From the IMG/VR virus record IMGVR_UViG_3300027749_000063, positions 1 through 64,000 of that record: a stretch of DNA of 64,000 nt; one strand, given 5' to 3'. Of the stretch, positions 30,151 through 39,452 are shown piece after piece; position 1 is the stretch's first letter, and each line of letters opens with the position of its first letter. Origin of the DNA: a virus. The notes beneath the pieces were generated by a model. That model saw only the letters and a list, made by a program, of their open reading frames with translations, was not told the DNA's origin and made no database searches. Both the position numbers and the translations under genes were made by a program.

Positions 30151-31680
30151 ATGCCTAATCAAAGTATTCCAAGGGTTAACGGGAGAGTTATAGCTAACGC
30201 CCACATGACCAGCTCATTCTATTCTAAGAATGGTTTGGGTAAATTGACTGACAAGAATTTTGTAGAAACTATGTTGCGCACTAAGCCTGACCAGTATGAC
30301 AAAATGATGATCCGTCTATTCACTGACACTAAATTGTATTCTAACGATTTGATCGACCTAGTTATGAAAAGCGGTAAGCCTTTCATGGTTAACGATCCTA
30401 ATGGTGTGTTCACCTACAAAATCAAGAAGCGTGCTGAATTGCCTAAAGTTATTGTTAACTTGGCTTCTAGCATTGCTAAACCTGGTATTGATGGACAAGA
30501 GTTCGAGATTGTGTTTGACAAAAATGTATTCGTTGTAAACGATATCATCACTGCACATCGTTATGAGCAAGAAACTCAGATCCAGATTGTGAGCGAAGGT
30601 GAGAAATATCAGAATGGCTTTAAGTTCCGTGCTCGTGCAATTGGTGCTTCTGGTTCTGATTTCGTTAACCAACGTTTCTTACAAGTAGGTACTGAGTACT
30701 TCAAGATTGGTAACATCTTGGGTGAGTACACCACTTCTTTCTCTAGCTTGGGATTGTTTGATGGTAACTTAGAAGTTATGGCTGATGTATTGCAACAGTA
30801 TGGTGTTGAACACACTATCACTGACTGGGCTGATGCAACCAAATTGGGTGTGCAAACTGACGCTTCAGGTAATCCTTTGGACATCACTTACTACTCTGTA
30901 ACTGATCCTATGGCTATGGGTGAAAAGACCAAGATTGTTGGTTGGGAGCCTACAGTATCTCGTTTGCTTCGTATGGAGATGATGCGTATGAAGGCCAACA
31001 CATTGATGTGGGGTCGTCAAGGTAACGCTAAAGATGAAAAAGGTCGTCCAACTCGTGCTAAGCAAGGTTTGTGGCAACAACTTCACTTGGGTAACGTTAT
31101 CTATTATGATCGTGGTCAGTTCTCTTTGAACTTGATTCGTGCTGCTGTTGGAGATTTGTTCTACAACCGTGTGTTGATCAAAGATCGTAGCGTTAAAATC
31201 TACACTAACCGTTCTGGTATGGAATTAGCAGCTACTGCTATCCGTAAAGATTTCAACGGTCAGAACTTCATGGTAGATGCAGGTAAGTTCATGGATGGTA
31301 AAGATCGTTTGAAGCAAGGTTATGCTTTCCAATTCGATCACTTCATGACTACTGAAACTGGTCCAGTTGAGTTCGTAGAACTAGAGCAATTGAACGAGCA
31401 TGCAACTTTCTTGGAATTGGGTCCTAACAAGAAGACTCCTCCTATCTTCATCATTTTGGATATCAGTGGTCAAGATGACGCTGGAATCCGTGAAGTGAAA
31501 TTGGCTACTCGTCCTAACATGTACTATCAGTATATCCCAGGTTCAGTAGGATTCGGAAGCCAACAAACTGTTGTTGCTAGCAAAGATCCTTACTCCACCT
31601 ACATGATGAAAGATTTCGCAGGTATCTTCTTGGAAGATCCTACTAAGTCAGTAATCATTAAAGAATTCCCTCGTCTTTAA
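30151..31680 (+). CDS. major capsid protein, 509 aa
   Basis: Forms the icosahedral shell. It is identified by position (after portal and scaffold-like gene), length, and the typical crAss-like N-terminus (MPNQSIPRVNGRVIANAHMT). Codon choice supports very high expression: leucine is mostly TTG here while neighbouring genes use TTA and CTT. It is followed by a strong hairpin, so it can be made in excess over the next gene. A capsid protease site is not evident. Confidence 0.9.
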   Translation: MPNQSIPRVNGRVIANAHMTSSFYSKNGLGKLTDKNFVETMLRTKPDQYDKMMIRLFTDTKLYSNDLIDLVMKSGKPFMVNDPNGVFTYKIKKRAELPKVIVNLASSIAKPGIDGQEFEIVFDKNVFVVNDIITAHRYEQETQIQIVSEGEKYQNGFKFRARAIGASGSDFVNQRFLQVGTEYFKIGNILGEYTTSFSSLGLFDGNLEVMADVLQQYGVEHTITDWADATKLGVQTDASGNPLDITYYSVTDPMAMGEKTKIVGWEPTVSRLLRMEMMRMKANTLMWGRQGNAKDEKGRPTRAKQGLWQQLHLGNVIYYDRGQFSLNLIRAAVGDLFYNRVLIKDRSVKIYTNRSGMELAATAIRKDFNGQNFMVDAGKFMDGKDRLKQGYAFQFDHFMTTETGPVEFVELEQLNEHATFLELGPNKKTPPIFIILDISGQDDAGIREVKLATRPNMYYQYIPGSVGFGSQQTVVASKDPYSTYMMKDFAGIFLEDPTKSVIIKEFPRL

Positions 31681-31695
31681 TTAACGATTCTATAA

Positions 31696-31719
31696 GGGAG
31701 GGGTTTAATAGCCCCTCCC
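31696..31719 (+). terminator. hairpin after major capsid gene
   Basis: GGGAGGGG / CCCCTCCC, eight perfect GC-rich pairs with an 8-nt loop. There is no U-run, so it may rather stabilise the 3' end of the capsid message. Confidence 0.65.
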
Positions 31720-31763
31720 AAATAGATAAAAATTAAAACCCAAAAAACCAAAAACCAAACCAA

Positions 31764-32702
31764 ATGAGTAACAACAACATCAAGGGTATGCGCATTATTC
31801 GCCCTTACAAGAAAGAACCCTCTAACATGCGTACGTTAGAAGGATCATTGTATCAGAATGGATATTCATTCATTCCAGGAACAACAAGAAAGTTTTATCC
31901 TCGTGTAGATTCACGTGGAGTTATTAGGACAGGATTAGATGAGAACTCTCCAAAAATCAGAGCCATCTTTGATCCTAAAGTAAAAGAAGCTGAGGTACAA
32001 CGAATCAAGCAATTGAAAGATTACTATGAGTCAATCCTTGACGAATCTTTAGAGCCTAATAGTACGTTCTATGACGAAATGAAAGAAAACGGAATTACTC
32101 TAGAAGATGGTGAAAACATCTTTAACATGGAGAATCCCCGTGAAGCTGTAAATTTCTATTGGGTTATGGAGACTGATATGGTAGCCAATTCATTAGATGA
32201 CATTGAAAGTGGAAAAGTAGACACCTCAATTGTAAAATTCTATGTTTACAATGGAGAAGTTGAAACAAAGGTAACCTTTGAACGCAAGAAGAAGATCAAC
32301 AGCGCTATTGCATCTCTTGATAAGATGACTGCAGTTAAGCGTAAGAAGATTCAGAAACTTATCGGCTTAGGATTGCCAATGGATAGTACAGAAGAAGAAG
32401 TTTACAATGCTATAGATGAATTCTTACGTACACCTGCTAGTGCAATGGACAGAGATCCTATTGAACAGTTTGCAAAGATCACTTCTTATAGTGATGACTT
32501 GCTTGATGTTAAGGCTCTTGTTAAAGACTTAGTAGATAAAAACATAGTAAGAATTAAAGGTTCTATTGTATACGAAGGTGAGCATGTATGGGCTAAGTCA
32601 ATTGAAGAGTTTGAACTTTTCTTAACTGACCCTAAGCACACTGAAGAATATGATTCCTTTAAGGACAAGTTAAAGAATAAAGCTAGAATTGACGCTCTCT
32701 AA
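31764..32702 (+). CDS. structural-block protein, 312 aa
   Basis: Starts MSNNNIKGMRIIRPYKKEPS, with an extended basic N-terminal arm, then helices and an acidic centre (DDIESGKVDTSIVKFYVYNGE) and a C-terminal helical part. It follows the major capsid gene and is separated by an A-rich leader. Position suggests a capsid-associated or connector protein conserved in the crAss-like structural block. Which virion part it forms cannot be told from the sequence. Confidence 0.65.
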   Translation: MSNNNIKGMRIIRPYKKEPSNMRTLEGSLYQNGYSFIPGTTRKFYPRVDSRGVIRTGLDENSPKIRAIFDPKVKEAEVQRIKQLKDYYESILDESLEPNSTFYDEMKENGITLEDGENIFNMENPREAVNFYWVMETDMVANSLDDIESGKVDTSIVKFYVYNGEVETKVTFERKKKINSAIASLDKMTAVKRKKIQKLIGLGLPMDSTEEEVYNAIDEFLRTPASAMDRDPIEQFAKITSYSDDLLDVKALVKDLVDKNIVRIKGSIVYEGEHVWAKSIEEFELFLTDPKHTEEYDSFKDKLKNKARIDAL

Positions 32703-32714
32703 TAAACACAAACT

Positions 32715-33431
32715 ATGATCTCAGTTGAGGAACTCATCTATGAGTTTAAACTAACCATAAACAAAGTCAACCGTCAGGATAACATTGATATCCCGATTGA
32801 AGACATTATGGTTTATCTCAACAAAGCTCAAGTTAGTTGGGTTAAAACTAAACTTAATCCTAACAACGTTTATAGAGTAGGGTATGATTCTATCAGAAAA
32901 CGGATTGACGACTTACAAGTCTTAAAACAATCTAATATTCTTTTACAACCAATTAAAACAAACGATCTCTTTCACCTTGGCTATGACTGCCCTTTGAAAG
33001 ATGCAGTAAACTATATGTTCTATATTTCGTCTTACGCTATAGCTAAAGAAAACAAATGTTCTGAGCCAATAACTATAGACTTAATTAGACACGGAGAACT
33101 TACTACTAAGTATCTAGATGATAATTATAACCCTTCGTTTAAGTGGAGAACTACAATAGCCACACTGGGGAACGATAATTTGACAGTCTATACTGATGGT
33201 AAGTTTACAGTTGACCAGGTCTACATTACATACTTACGTTATCCCCTTAGCATAGATGTCCAGGGTTACGTAAAGTTTGATGGAAGTAACTCTGTTAATC
33301 AAGACTGTGAACTCCCTGAATATGCTAAGTCAGACGTTGTCGACCTAGCTGTTAAGTTTGCTGCTCAATCAAATGACAATCAAGCACAAGCTGTGTTTGC
33401 CGAAGATCGTCTAACTAAAAACTCTGAATAA
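32715..33431 (+). CDS. probable ring/connector protein, 238 aa
   Basis: The N-terminal helices (VEELIYEFKLTINKVNRQ, YLNKAQVSWVKTKL), central beta strands (TVDQVYITYLRYPLSIDV) and a C-terminal helix starting LPEYAKSDVVDLAVKFAAQ give the layout of head-tail connector proteins, in which helices surround a small beta-sheet. The same layout occurs in the 38809 and 39956 genes. In crAss-like virions several such proteins form stacked rings below the portal. This assignment rests on fold pattern and position. Confidence 0.6.
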   Translation: MISVEELIYEFKLTINKVNRQDNIDIPIEDIMVYLNKAQVSWVKTKLNPNNVYRVGYDSIRKRIDDLQVLKQSNILLQPIKTNDLFHLGYDCPLKDAVNYMFYISSYAIAKENKCSEPITIDLIRHGELTTKYLDDNYNPSFKWRTTIATLGNDNLTVYTDGKFTVDQVYITYLRYPLSIDVQGYVKFDGSNSVNQDCELPEYAKSDVVDLAVKFAAQSNDNQAQAVFAEDRLTKNSE

Positions 33432-33442
33432 AACATAAAATT

Positions 33443-35005
33443 ATGAATCACAAAATCACACAAATTTTCGTGCCTACAGCAGTATCTACTTCTGCTAGCA
33501 CTGATGCTTTGGCAACTCAACAGTTGGCCATTTATGACGGAAAATTGACTACTAACTTAGGTGCTACTCCTTCAGCTACTGAAGGTTACATCGTAATTGG
33601 TTCTGGTCAATCTAAGTTTGGTTCTTTCAAATCTGGTTTGATCAAAAAATCAAACGTTTTGAAAATTACTAAAACTGTTCCTGATAACACTACTAAACAA
33701 CAAATCACTTACATTGGTTTTGATGAAGTTAACGATGGTAAATCTCCTAGCTTCTCTTGCGATGAAGAGTATGTTGTTACTTTGAAAATCAGCGAATACT
33801 GGAGTAAAGGTATTTTCCAACCTATGATCCAAGAATCAGTAAGTGTTAAAACTGCTTGCTGTGCTGACTGTGCAGGTGGATGTGACTCTTTGGGTTGCTC
33901 TACTTACATGTCTACTTTGGCTGACAAAATCAATGCTTCCCCATTGTTGAGCAAGTATGTAACTGCTAGCTACGTTTACAAAGGTACTTTGCCTACTTAT
34001 AAGTACACTTTGACACTTCCTGATCCAGGTACAAACGTAGGTGGTGTTTCTACTTTCACTTCTTCAGGTGCTAGTACTACTAACGGAACTTATACTGCTG
34101 TTGCTGCTACAGGTGGAACAGGAAGTTCTGCTACCTTTACTGTAGTTATTGCAGGTGGTGTTGTAACTTCTATTACTAACGTTGCTGCAGGTACTGGCTA
34201 TACTATTGGAGATAGTTTGACTATCCCTTCTGCTAGTGTGGGTTCAGGTGGTGCTATCACTCTTGTATTAACTGCTACTACTGGTCCAGAAGGTACTTTA
34301 TTGAATGCTTTGAAAGCTTATTACCCAGCTGCAACTTATGGTGCAATTACTTTTACTGCTGATGTTGATGGTGATCCAGATGCAGATGCTTTGAATAATA
34401 GTATGTTTGAAATTGCAACTCCTTTGATTTCTGATATTACTTTAATGCCTGTTTATAATAACATTGCATGGGAGAAAGTATTGGTGACCGCTGCTGCTGT
34501 AACTGCTTGTGGTGTTAAAATTACTGGTAATACTTTGGATGAATTCGGAAACGCTTGTGTTCCTGATGCAGTTCCTTATGTATTCAACTTGGTACGTTTC
34601 AAGGTAAACATCCACGAAGGTCCTTACAACACTCAAGATTTCGACATTGAAAACTTCTGTTCTGCTATCCCTGTAACCACTACTCAAGAGATTAAGTATC
34701 CTATTGGTGCTGGTAAGGCTATGGCTGAAATGGAGCGTCACTACTTCACTAACAACTTGCCTGCTGTTGCTGAAGCTCGCTACTATTGGAATCCTATCTA
34801 CAACGAGGACGTTAAGTTTTACGTAGATAACACCAAATTGTACAATGCTTATGAGTTGACCTACGAAGAAGGTTCAGTTGATGGCTTTGAAAAGAAGACT
34901 ACAAATGCTCACTCTGTATTGGTTTTGGTTGACTCTACTGCTAGCTCAGTTATCACTGCTGTAGAAAACTTGTTTACCAACTTCACTGGGTTGTCATTCT
35001 CCTAA
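33443..35005 (+). CDS. abundant virion protein with inserted Gly-rich domain, 520 aa
   Basis: The outer parts (about 1-190 and 285-520) form one beta-rich protein with several Cys clusters (CCADCAGGCDSLGC at about 138-151). A Gly/Thr/Ser-rich segment is inserted at about 195-285 (TGGTGSSATFTVVIAGG, GTGYTIGDSLTIPSASVG). This insert also occurs in the 36763 gene. Codon choice is like the major capsid protein (TTG for Leu), so it is probably made in many copies. An auxiliary capsid, tail-hub or head-fibre base protein is possible. Confidence 0.65.
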   Translation: MNHKITQIFVPTAVSTSASTDALATQQLAIYDGKLTTNLGATPSATEGYIVIGSGQSKFGSFKSGLIKKSNVLKITKTVPDNTTKQQITYIGFDEVNDGKSPSFSCDEEYVVTLKISEYWSKGIFQPMIQESVSVKTACCADCAGGCDSLGCSTYMSTLADKINASPLLSKYVTASYVYKGTLPTYKYTLTLPDPGTNVGGVSTFTSSGASTTNGTYTAVAATGGTGSSATFTVVIAGGVVTSITNVAAGTGYTIGDSLTIPSASVGSGGAITLVLTATTGPEGTLLNALKAYYPAATYGAITFTADVDGDPDADALNNSMFEIATPLISDITLMPVYNNIAWEKVLVTAAAVTACGVKITGNTLDEFGNACVPDAVPYVFNLVRFKVNIHEGPYNTQDFDIENFCSAIPVTTTQEIKYPIGAGKAMAEMERHYFTNNLPAVAEARYYWNPIYNEDVKFYVDNTKLYNAYELTYEEGSVDGFEKKTTNAHSVLVLVDSTASSVITAVENLFTNFTGLSFS

Positions 35006-35012
35006 AATTAAC

Positions 35013-35037
35013 GGGGGAGTTAATTGCTCCCCCTTTA
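35013..35037 (+). terminator. intrinsic terminator
   Basis: GGGGGAG - TTAATTG - CTCCCCC followed by TTTATTTT. Confidence 0.8.
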
Positions 35038-35064
35038 TTTTAACCTTAATTAAATAAAACAAAA

Positions 35065-35511
35065 ATGAAAGATATTATTCTAAAATCAGGTACATACCTT
35101 AAGGAGACTAAGACATCACATACAAACTCTATCCCAGGAGAATCTTTGGAGAACTTTGTAATAAGTGTATTGGCTAACCCTACTTGCTGTGTAAAAAACG
35201 TTTCTTTGACTAAAGGAACTGTTACTCAAGCTTCAAGTCGTTCTACTGCTGTTACTTTGAATGCACCTGCTGGAGTTATCACTACTGATACTACCAACAT
35301 TGCAATTGCAGGTAATGCTGTATTCACTGTAAACAACTCTTATGTAAAAGCAGATTCAGTTATCTTGTTGACTATCAACACTACTGGATTGGCTGCTTAC
35401 TCTATCCACTTGGCTGTGGAGAGTGTTGCTGCAGGCTCATTTGCTGTTCGCATCTACAATGCTACTGGTGCAACTTTGTCAGCAATTAAAATTAATTACG
35501 CAATCCTTTAA
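35065..35511 (+). CDS. head-fibre / surface-exposed virion protein, 148 aa
   Basis: A short N-terminal anchor (about 1-45), then a collar (KGTVTQASSRSTAVTLNAPAG) and a beta-rich domain with IAGNAVFTVNNSYVKADSVI and AGSFAVRIYNATGATLSAIK. This last domain is common in phage surface fibres and capsid-decorating spikes, where trimers project from the shell. TTG-rich leucine codons and flanking terminators on both sides suggest high and separate expression. Its place in the capsid block supports a head fibre over a tail fibre. Confidence 0.7.
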   Translation: MKDIILKSGTYLKETKTSHTNSIPGESLENFVISVLANPTCCVKNVSLTKGTVTQASSRSTAVTLNAPAGVITTDTTNIAIAGNAVFTVNNSYVKADSVILLTINTTGLAAYSIHLAVESVAAGSFAVRIYNATGATLSAIKINYAIL

Positions 35512-35518
35512 TTAAATA

Positions 35519-35542
35519 GGGGAGGTAATACTCCCCTTTTTT
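35519..35542 (+). terminator. intrinsic terminator
   Basis: GGGGAG - GTAATA - CTCCCC followed by six T. The next ATG starts only five bases after the U-run, so downstream genes probably depend on readthrough or on an RNA end formed here. Confidence 0.8.
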
Positions 35543-35547
35543 AAACC

Positions 35548-36054
35548 ATGAATGTACAACTAAACATAGAAGCATTAAAAGCCAAAGACTGCGCTTTCTT
35601 ATCTATCTTGGATAACTCTTTATATCCAGTAGCTCCAACTAGTGCAGAAATCAATATCACTCTACCAGGGTTTTCGGATCCATATAATTTTGACTTTATC
35701 TTAGGCGAAGTAAATACATTTACCGCTTATTCTTTTGGTCTTACAGTAGAGGGAACAGATAGCTTTACTCCACTTCCTGATGGTGTGTACAGATTAGAAT
35801 TTGCTCCCTGCCCTAACGTAGGAGTAGCTAACAGGTACCATTTGCGTACTTGTAAAATTGATTGTCGTCTTGGAGTTCAGTGGGCTAAATATGTAGACTG
35901 CTGTGATGATGAGAAGATGTTATATTACTTAGACAAAATTGAGTTTTTGCTAAAGGGAGCTGAGGCACATGCTGATCTTTGCAACCCTGCAAAAGCTACT
36001 GAATTATATATAAAAGCCGATGACCTACTCAGAAGAATTGAGCTTGACTGTTAA
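35548..36054 (+). CDS. structural-block protein, 168 aa
   Basis: The first two thirds are beta-rich, like an immunoglobulin-type sandwich (INITLPGFSDPYNFDF, PDGVYRLEFAP), the last third helical with a Cys-rich hinge (CKIDCRLGVQW, YVDCCDDE). The pair beta-sandwich plus helical tail recurs in crAss-like structural genes of this position. It may be part of the tail hub or fibre attachment. The last 35 bases overlap the next gene. Confidence 0.6.
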   Translation: MNVQLNIEALKAKDCAFLSILDNSLYPVAPTSAEINITLPGFSDPYNFDFILGEVNTFTAYSFGLTVEGTDSFTPLPDGVYRLEFAPCPNVGVANRYHLRTCKIDCRLGVQWAKYVDCCDDEKMLYYLDKIEFLLKGAEAHADLCNPAKATELYIKADDLLRRIELDC

Positions 36055-36208
36055 GAAGAAACTAGCTATGGCTGCCTACAAGGAACTACAGCATATCAAG
36101 TACTTAACAAAACCCTATTACAAAAAGTCTAGAGCATTAGCACGCTTTCTTAAGTATGCTGATTGTTTAGACTGCGATACACGTGCAACCCTAAAAATTA
36201 AATTGTAA
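36020..36208 (+). CDS. small basic protein, 62 aa
   Basis: Helical and Lys-rich (KKKLAMAAYKELQHIKYL, KPYYKKSRALARFLKYAD) with two Cys near the end. It begins inside the previous gene; a second Met at 36068 would remove the overlap and leave 46 residues. Two and a half copies of an ATTAAATTGTA unit follow the stop codon. Function unknown; a packing protein or fibre adaptor is possible. Confidence 0.5.
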   Translation: MTYSEELSLTVKKKLAMAAYKELQHIKYLTKPYYKKSRALARFLKYADCLDCDTRATLKIKL

Positions 36209-36234
36209 TTAAATTGTAATTAAATTGTAAGAAA

Positions 36235-36759
36235 ATGACTAAATGCTGCCCTACCAATAATTGTGTTGAGATCGTTCCTTCTGGGTGCGTCAAATACACT
36301 GGTACTCCTACAGTAGGAGGACTTATAGATTCTTTTGATTCTTGTGATCCTTACCTAAATGACTTGCTTAAGTTATTAGATGATAAGGTAGTTAACTTAG
36401 ATGCTCGTGTAGGATTAAATAAAACTGCATTTGACAATGCTAATACAGCATGTGGACTTACTTCGGTAATCTCTACAACAGGTCTTACAGTTACAGATGA
36501 TAAATATTACTCTTCTGAGGTTGTACTTAAACTTGTAGGAGTTATCTGCGAATTGCGTTCTCGCATGAACTACTTGTCTTCTGGAAATATTAACTCCAAT
36601 CTTGGAAATGTTTATTGGGAAGACTTAGCATTAAGTCCTGATTTTATACTTTACCTTAAAACTAAATGTTTAGGTGATGATCCTTGTGGTGGTGGATTAC
36701 CTACTACACTTGGAGGATTGCTTAGAACTATTATTAACAAACTTTGTACTTGCTGCTAA
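36235..36759 (+). CDS. Cys-rich tail/fibre-associated protein, 174 aa
   Basis: Starts MTKCCPTNNCVEIVPSGCVK and ends KLCTCC, with a helical centre containing coiled-coil-like stretches and short beta strands. The N-terminal pattern (Cys pairs, then VKYTG) is shared with the next gene (CISTNYGKCITYSG), so the two probably attach to the same site. A tail-fibre adaptor is likely from position. It ends three bases before the next start. Confidence 0.6.
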   Translation: MTKCCPTNNCVEIVPSGCVKYTGTPTVGGLIDSFDSCDPYLNDLLKLLDDKVVNLDARVGLNKTAFDNANTACGLTSVISTTGLTVTDDKYYSSEVVLKLVGVICELRSRMNYLSSGNINSNLGNVYWEDLALSPDFILYLKTKCLGDDPCGGGLPTTLGGLLRTIINKLCTCC

Positions 36760-36762
36760 CCT

Positions 36763-38649
36763 ATGTCTACTTGTATTGATTGCTACGGAACTACTTCTAT
36801 TGACCCTTGTGGAACTACAGGGTGTATCTCTACCAACTATGGTAAGTGTATAACCTATTCAGGTGCAGATCTTTTTTGTGCTACAGGTGCTGTTAAAACT
36901 TTTAGTGTAACTGGAGTAGCAGTAAACCCTACTGTACTTACTGAGTACACTGTATCTCCAACAGGAGGAGCAGGAAGTTCTTTAAGTGTTAAGGTAACTC
37001 GTACTCCAGGTTCTACTACCTACACAGTGACTTTGGTTTCTGCAGGTTCAGGCTATGCTATTAATGACGTAGTAACTGTTGCAGGAGCTAGCTTAGGGGG
37101 AACTACTCCAGCTAATAACTTATCTTTAGTTATTACCGCATTGGTTCCTTTAATCTCTTCAGTAAATACTATTGACGAAGTTATTGCTAATATTAACTCT
37201 AGACTATGTACTTTAACTTCTGTAGGATTAAACTACTCAGGATTTAACTATGCTTGTCTACGTGTAGGCGGTAACTTAAATAGTATAGGAACTTCTATTA
37301 CAACTGCTCAACAGTTTGCTGAATCTACTTCTGCTGCTTTGTGTTCTTTGAATACTAGAACTCTTGCATTAGAAACTCCTACGTTTGTTGCTGCTTGTGT
37401 ATCTGGGATTACTTCAGGTACTTCTACTCTAAGTCAAATCTTGACTGCTTATGGAACTAAAATATGTTCTATTAACACAAGTGTAGATATGACTGGGGTT
37501 ACAAACAATCCTTGTATCTCGTACTCATTTACTACTAAGCCTTCTACCACTGTAGTTTCAGATTATATTAACTGGGTCACAACTAACATGTGTGGCATGT
37601 TCCAGACTTTAAATACAAGTATTGTTACTGTAACTACTGCAGCAGCTGCTCTTAAGACTTATATCTCAGGGGGGTCTGCTGTTCCTGCATCTATTAATAC
37701 TTCTTGTATTTCAGGAGGATCTGCTACAAGCACTTTGAGTGCAGCAGCTATCTTGTTTACTAGTCAGATTTGTGCAATCAACACTACTTTAGCTTCTATC
37801 CCTGCTTCTAGTTATGCTCTAACTTGGGCTACAAACTTTGGATCAACTCCTTACTATGGTTATACTTTTGGTTTTACTAACAGTTCAGATACTTTAGCTA
37901 ACCAGTTAGGTAAGATTGTTTCTACCTTAGGTAGATTAAAACTTAAGTTAAACTCTGGTGACTTTGTTGCTACTAGTGATTCAGATGGATTAAATGTAGC
38001 TTTGGCTTCAGGAGTAAGATTTGCTTGTTCTCAATTGAGTACTTGTTCTATCTCTGCTTTATCTGATGTAACTACAAGTTCTCCTGCAACCTACCACACT
38101 TTGTTCTGGAATGGTTCTGAGTTTGTAAACAAAGAACTTATCTTTACTTCAACAGGAGGAACAGTAACAGTTACTCGTACTGATAACGTAGGTAATGTAA
38201 CTATTAATTTAGAGTCTTCTGGATCAAGTGGAACAGCTACAGCTGCTACTTTGGTTGCAGGAACTTTGACCAATGCAGTAGTTGCTGCTTCGTTAAGATT
38301 CCCAAGTGGATCTTTACCTAGAGTATCTAAGTTTGGTAAAACAATAACAATTGTAGGAAGTTTGGCTGTTAATGCTACAGGTTCTTTTGCTTGGGCACAT
38401 GGTCAATCTTTAATATTTGCAACAGTTCCTGCAGGATATCTTCCTTTATACCTTCCAGTATTTAACGTATTGATTCTTAAGTATACAACAACTTCAGGTA
38501 CTAACTCGACTGTTGTATATCAAGGAGTAGCATACATAAATAGTAGTGACTTAAGTATAGAGTTGAATAACCCAGCAAGTCCAATATCTTTATCTGTTGG
38601 AGAATCTCTTGAGATATTTATCGGAGGAAATTCTTACGCAGCAATTTAA
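36763..38649 (+). CDS. tail fibre-type protein, 628 aa
   Basis: A Cys-rich attachment segment (about 1-45), a Gly-rich domain (about 45-125, with GSGYAINDVVTVAGASLGG) homologous to the insert in the 33443 gene, long helical/Ser-Thr-rich repeats with regularly spaced Cys (about 130-420), a module FACSQLSTCSISALSDVTTS, and a C-terminal beta domain (about 500-628) like those at fibre tips. Likely a trimeric second fibre or a spike on the tail or capsid. No enzyme motif is seen. Confidence 0.7.
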   Translation: MSTCIDCYGTTSIDPCGTTGCISTNYGKCITYSGADLFCATGAVKTFSVTGVAVNPTVLTEYTVSPTGGAGSSLSVKVTRTPGSTTYTVTLVSAGSGYAINDVVTVAGASLGGTTPANNLSLVITALVPLISSVNTIDEVIANINSRLCTLTSVGLNYSGFNYACLRVGGNLNSIGTSITTAQQFAESTSAALCSLNTRTLALETPTFVAACVSGITSGTSTLSQILTAYGTKICSINTSVDMTGVTNNPCISYSFTTKPSTTVVSDYINWVTTNMCGMFQTLNTSIVTVTTAAAALKTYISGGSAVPASINTSCISGGSATSTLSAAAILFTSQICAINTTLASIPASSYALTWATNFGSTPYYGYTFGFTNSSDTLANQLGKIVSTLGRLKLKLNSGDFVATSDSDGLNVALASGVRFACSQLSTCSISALSDVTTSSPATYHTLFWNGSEFVNKELIFTSTGGTVTVTRTDNVGNVTINLESSGSSGTATAATLVAGTLTNAVVAASLRFPSGSLPRVSKFGKTITIVGSLAVNATGSFAWAHGQSLIFATVPAGYLPLYLPVFNVLILKYTTTSGTNSTVVYQGVAYINSSDLSIELNNPASPISLSVGESLEIFIGGNSYAAI

Positions 38650-38696
38650 TAAAAATCTTGGCAGGATTTTTTGGTTGGTTTTCCTGTCATCTTGCT

Positions 38697-38735
38697 AGTA
38701 GGAGCCTGCGAAAGTGGGCTCTTCTAGTTTTAAAA
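38697..38735 (+). terminator. hairpin after fibre-type gene
   Basis: GAGCC / GGCTC with extended partly paired flanks (CTAG...CTAG) followed by TTTT. It closes the capsid/fibre unit. Confidence 0.6.
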
Positions 38736-38741
38736 TAACCC

Positions 38742-38772
38742 TTGACTTAAACTTAAAATTAAATTATATTTG
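38742..38772 (+). promoter_or_regulatory. host-type promoter of the tail unit
   Basis: TTG (38742-38744), 20-nt spacer, TATATTTG (38765-38772), 36 bases before the first tail gene. Confidence 0.8.
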
Positions 38773-38808
38773 TAATGAACCTTAAATTAACCCAAACTAT
38801 ATCCTGAG

Positions 38809-39450
38809 ATGTACACAAATTCAGAATTAATCGGTAGAGTTAAGAGTGCTAACAAGTTTGTTAGTGACGATGACTTAATAACTGATCGTTATATTTATGG
38901 TTTATTAAAAACAAAAGCAGCTACTTTACTACGTAGAGAGATCAATTTGAGAAGGTTGCTTACTTCAGATAATGTTTATCAATCGTATGAGTGTGTACAC
39001 TTGATTGAAGCTAAGGGATCGGAGTGTGATTTGAATTGTCCTATTCGTAGAACCAAATACAAACTACCAAACATAGATGAAGGTTTATATTCATATTTCA
39101 TTCAGGGGGTATTCAATACTTCGAACTCAGAAGAACTTTTCCCCACGACTATTAGAGATTACATCAATCATACCCGCTTACGTTTTAAGACCCCTAAAAA
39201 GTACTACACCATTCGTAATGGATATTTGTATGTTTTAGACCCTGACGTAGAATGTGTTAATATGTACGCTTACTTCACCGAGTCTATAGAAGACTTAGAT
39301 GGTACAGAATGCATGAGTATGTATGATAAACAATTTAAGTTTCCAGGTTATCTAACAGACGCATTAATTGAAATATGTACTCAGTCATTGATGAACTATC
39401 AAAGAATCCCTCAAGATTTGGAAGATAACAACAGAGACGAACCCAACTAA
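38809..39450 (+). CDS. probable ring protein, 213 aa
   Basis: N-terminal helices (SELIGRVKSANKFVSDDD, KTKAATLLRREINLRRLL) are followed by beta strands and a final helix (YLTDALIEICTQSLMNYQR). This is the same arrangement as in the 32715 and 39956 proteins and as in connector or tail-stabilising ring proteins of crAss-like phages. The acidic tail ends with an Asn/Glu-rich stretch. Position at the head of the tail unit fits. Confidence 0.65.
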   Translation: MYTNSELIGRVKSANKFVSDDDLITDRYIYGLLKTKAATLLRREINLRRLLTSDNVYQSYECVHLIEAKGSECDLNCPIRRTKYKLPNIDEGLYSYFIQGVFNTSNSEELFPTTIRDYINHTRLRFKTPKKYYTIRNGYLYVLDPDVECVNMYAYFTESIEDLDGTECMSMYDKQFKFPGYLTDALIEICTQSLMNYQRIPQDLEDNNRDEPN

Positions 39451-39452
39451 TT

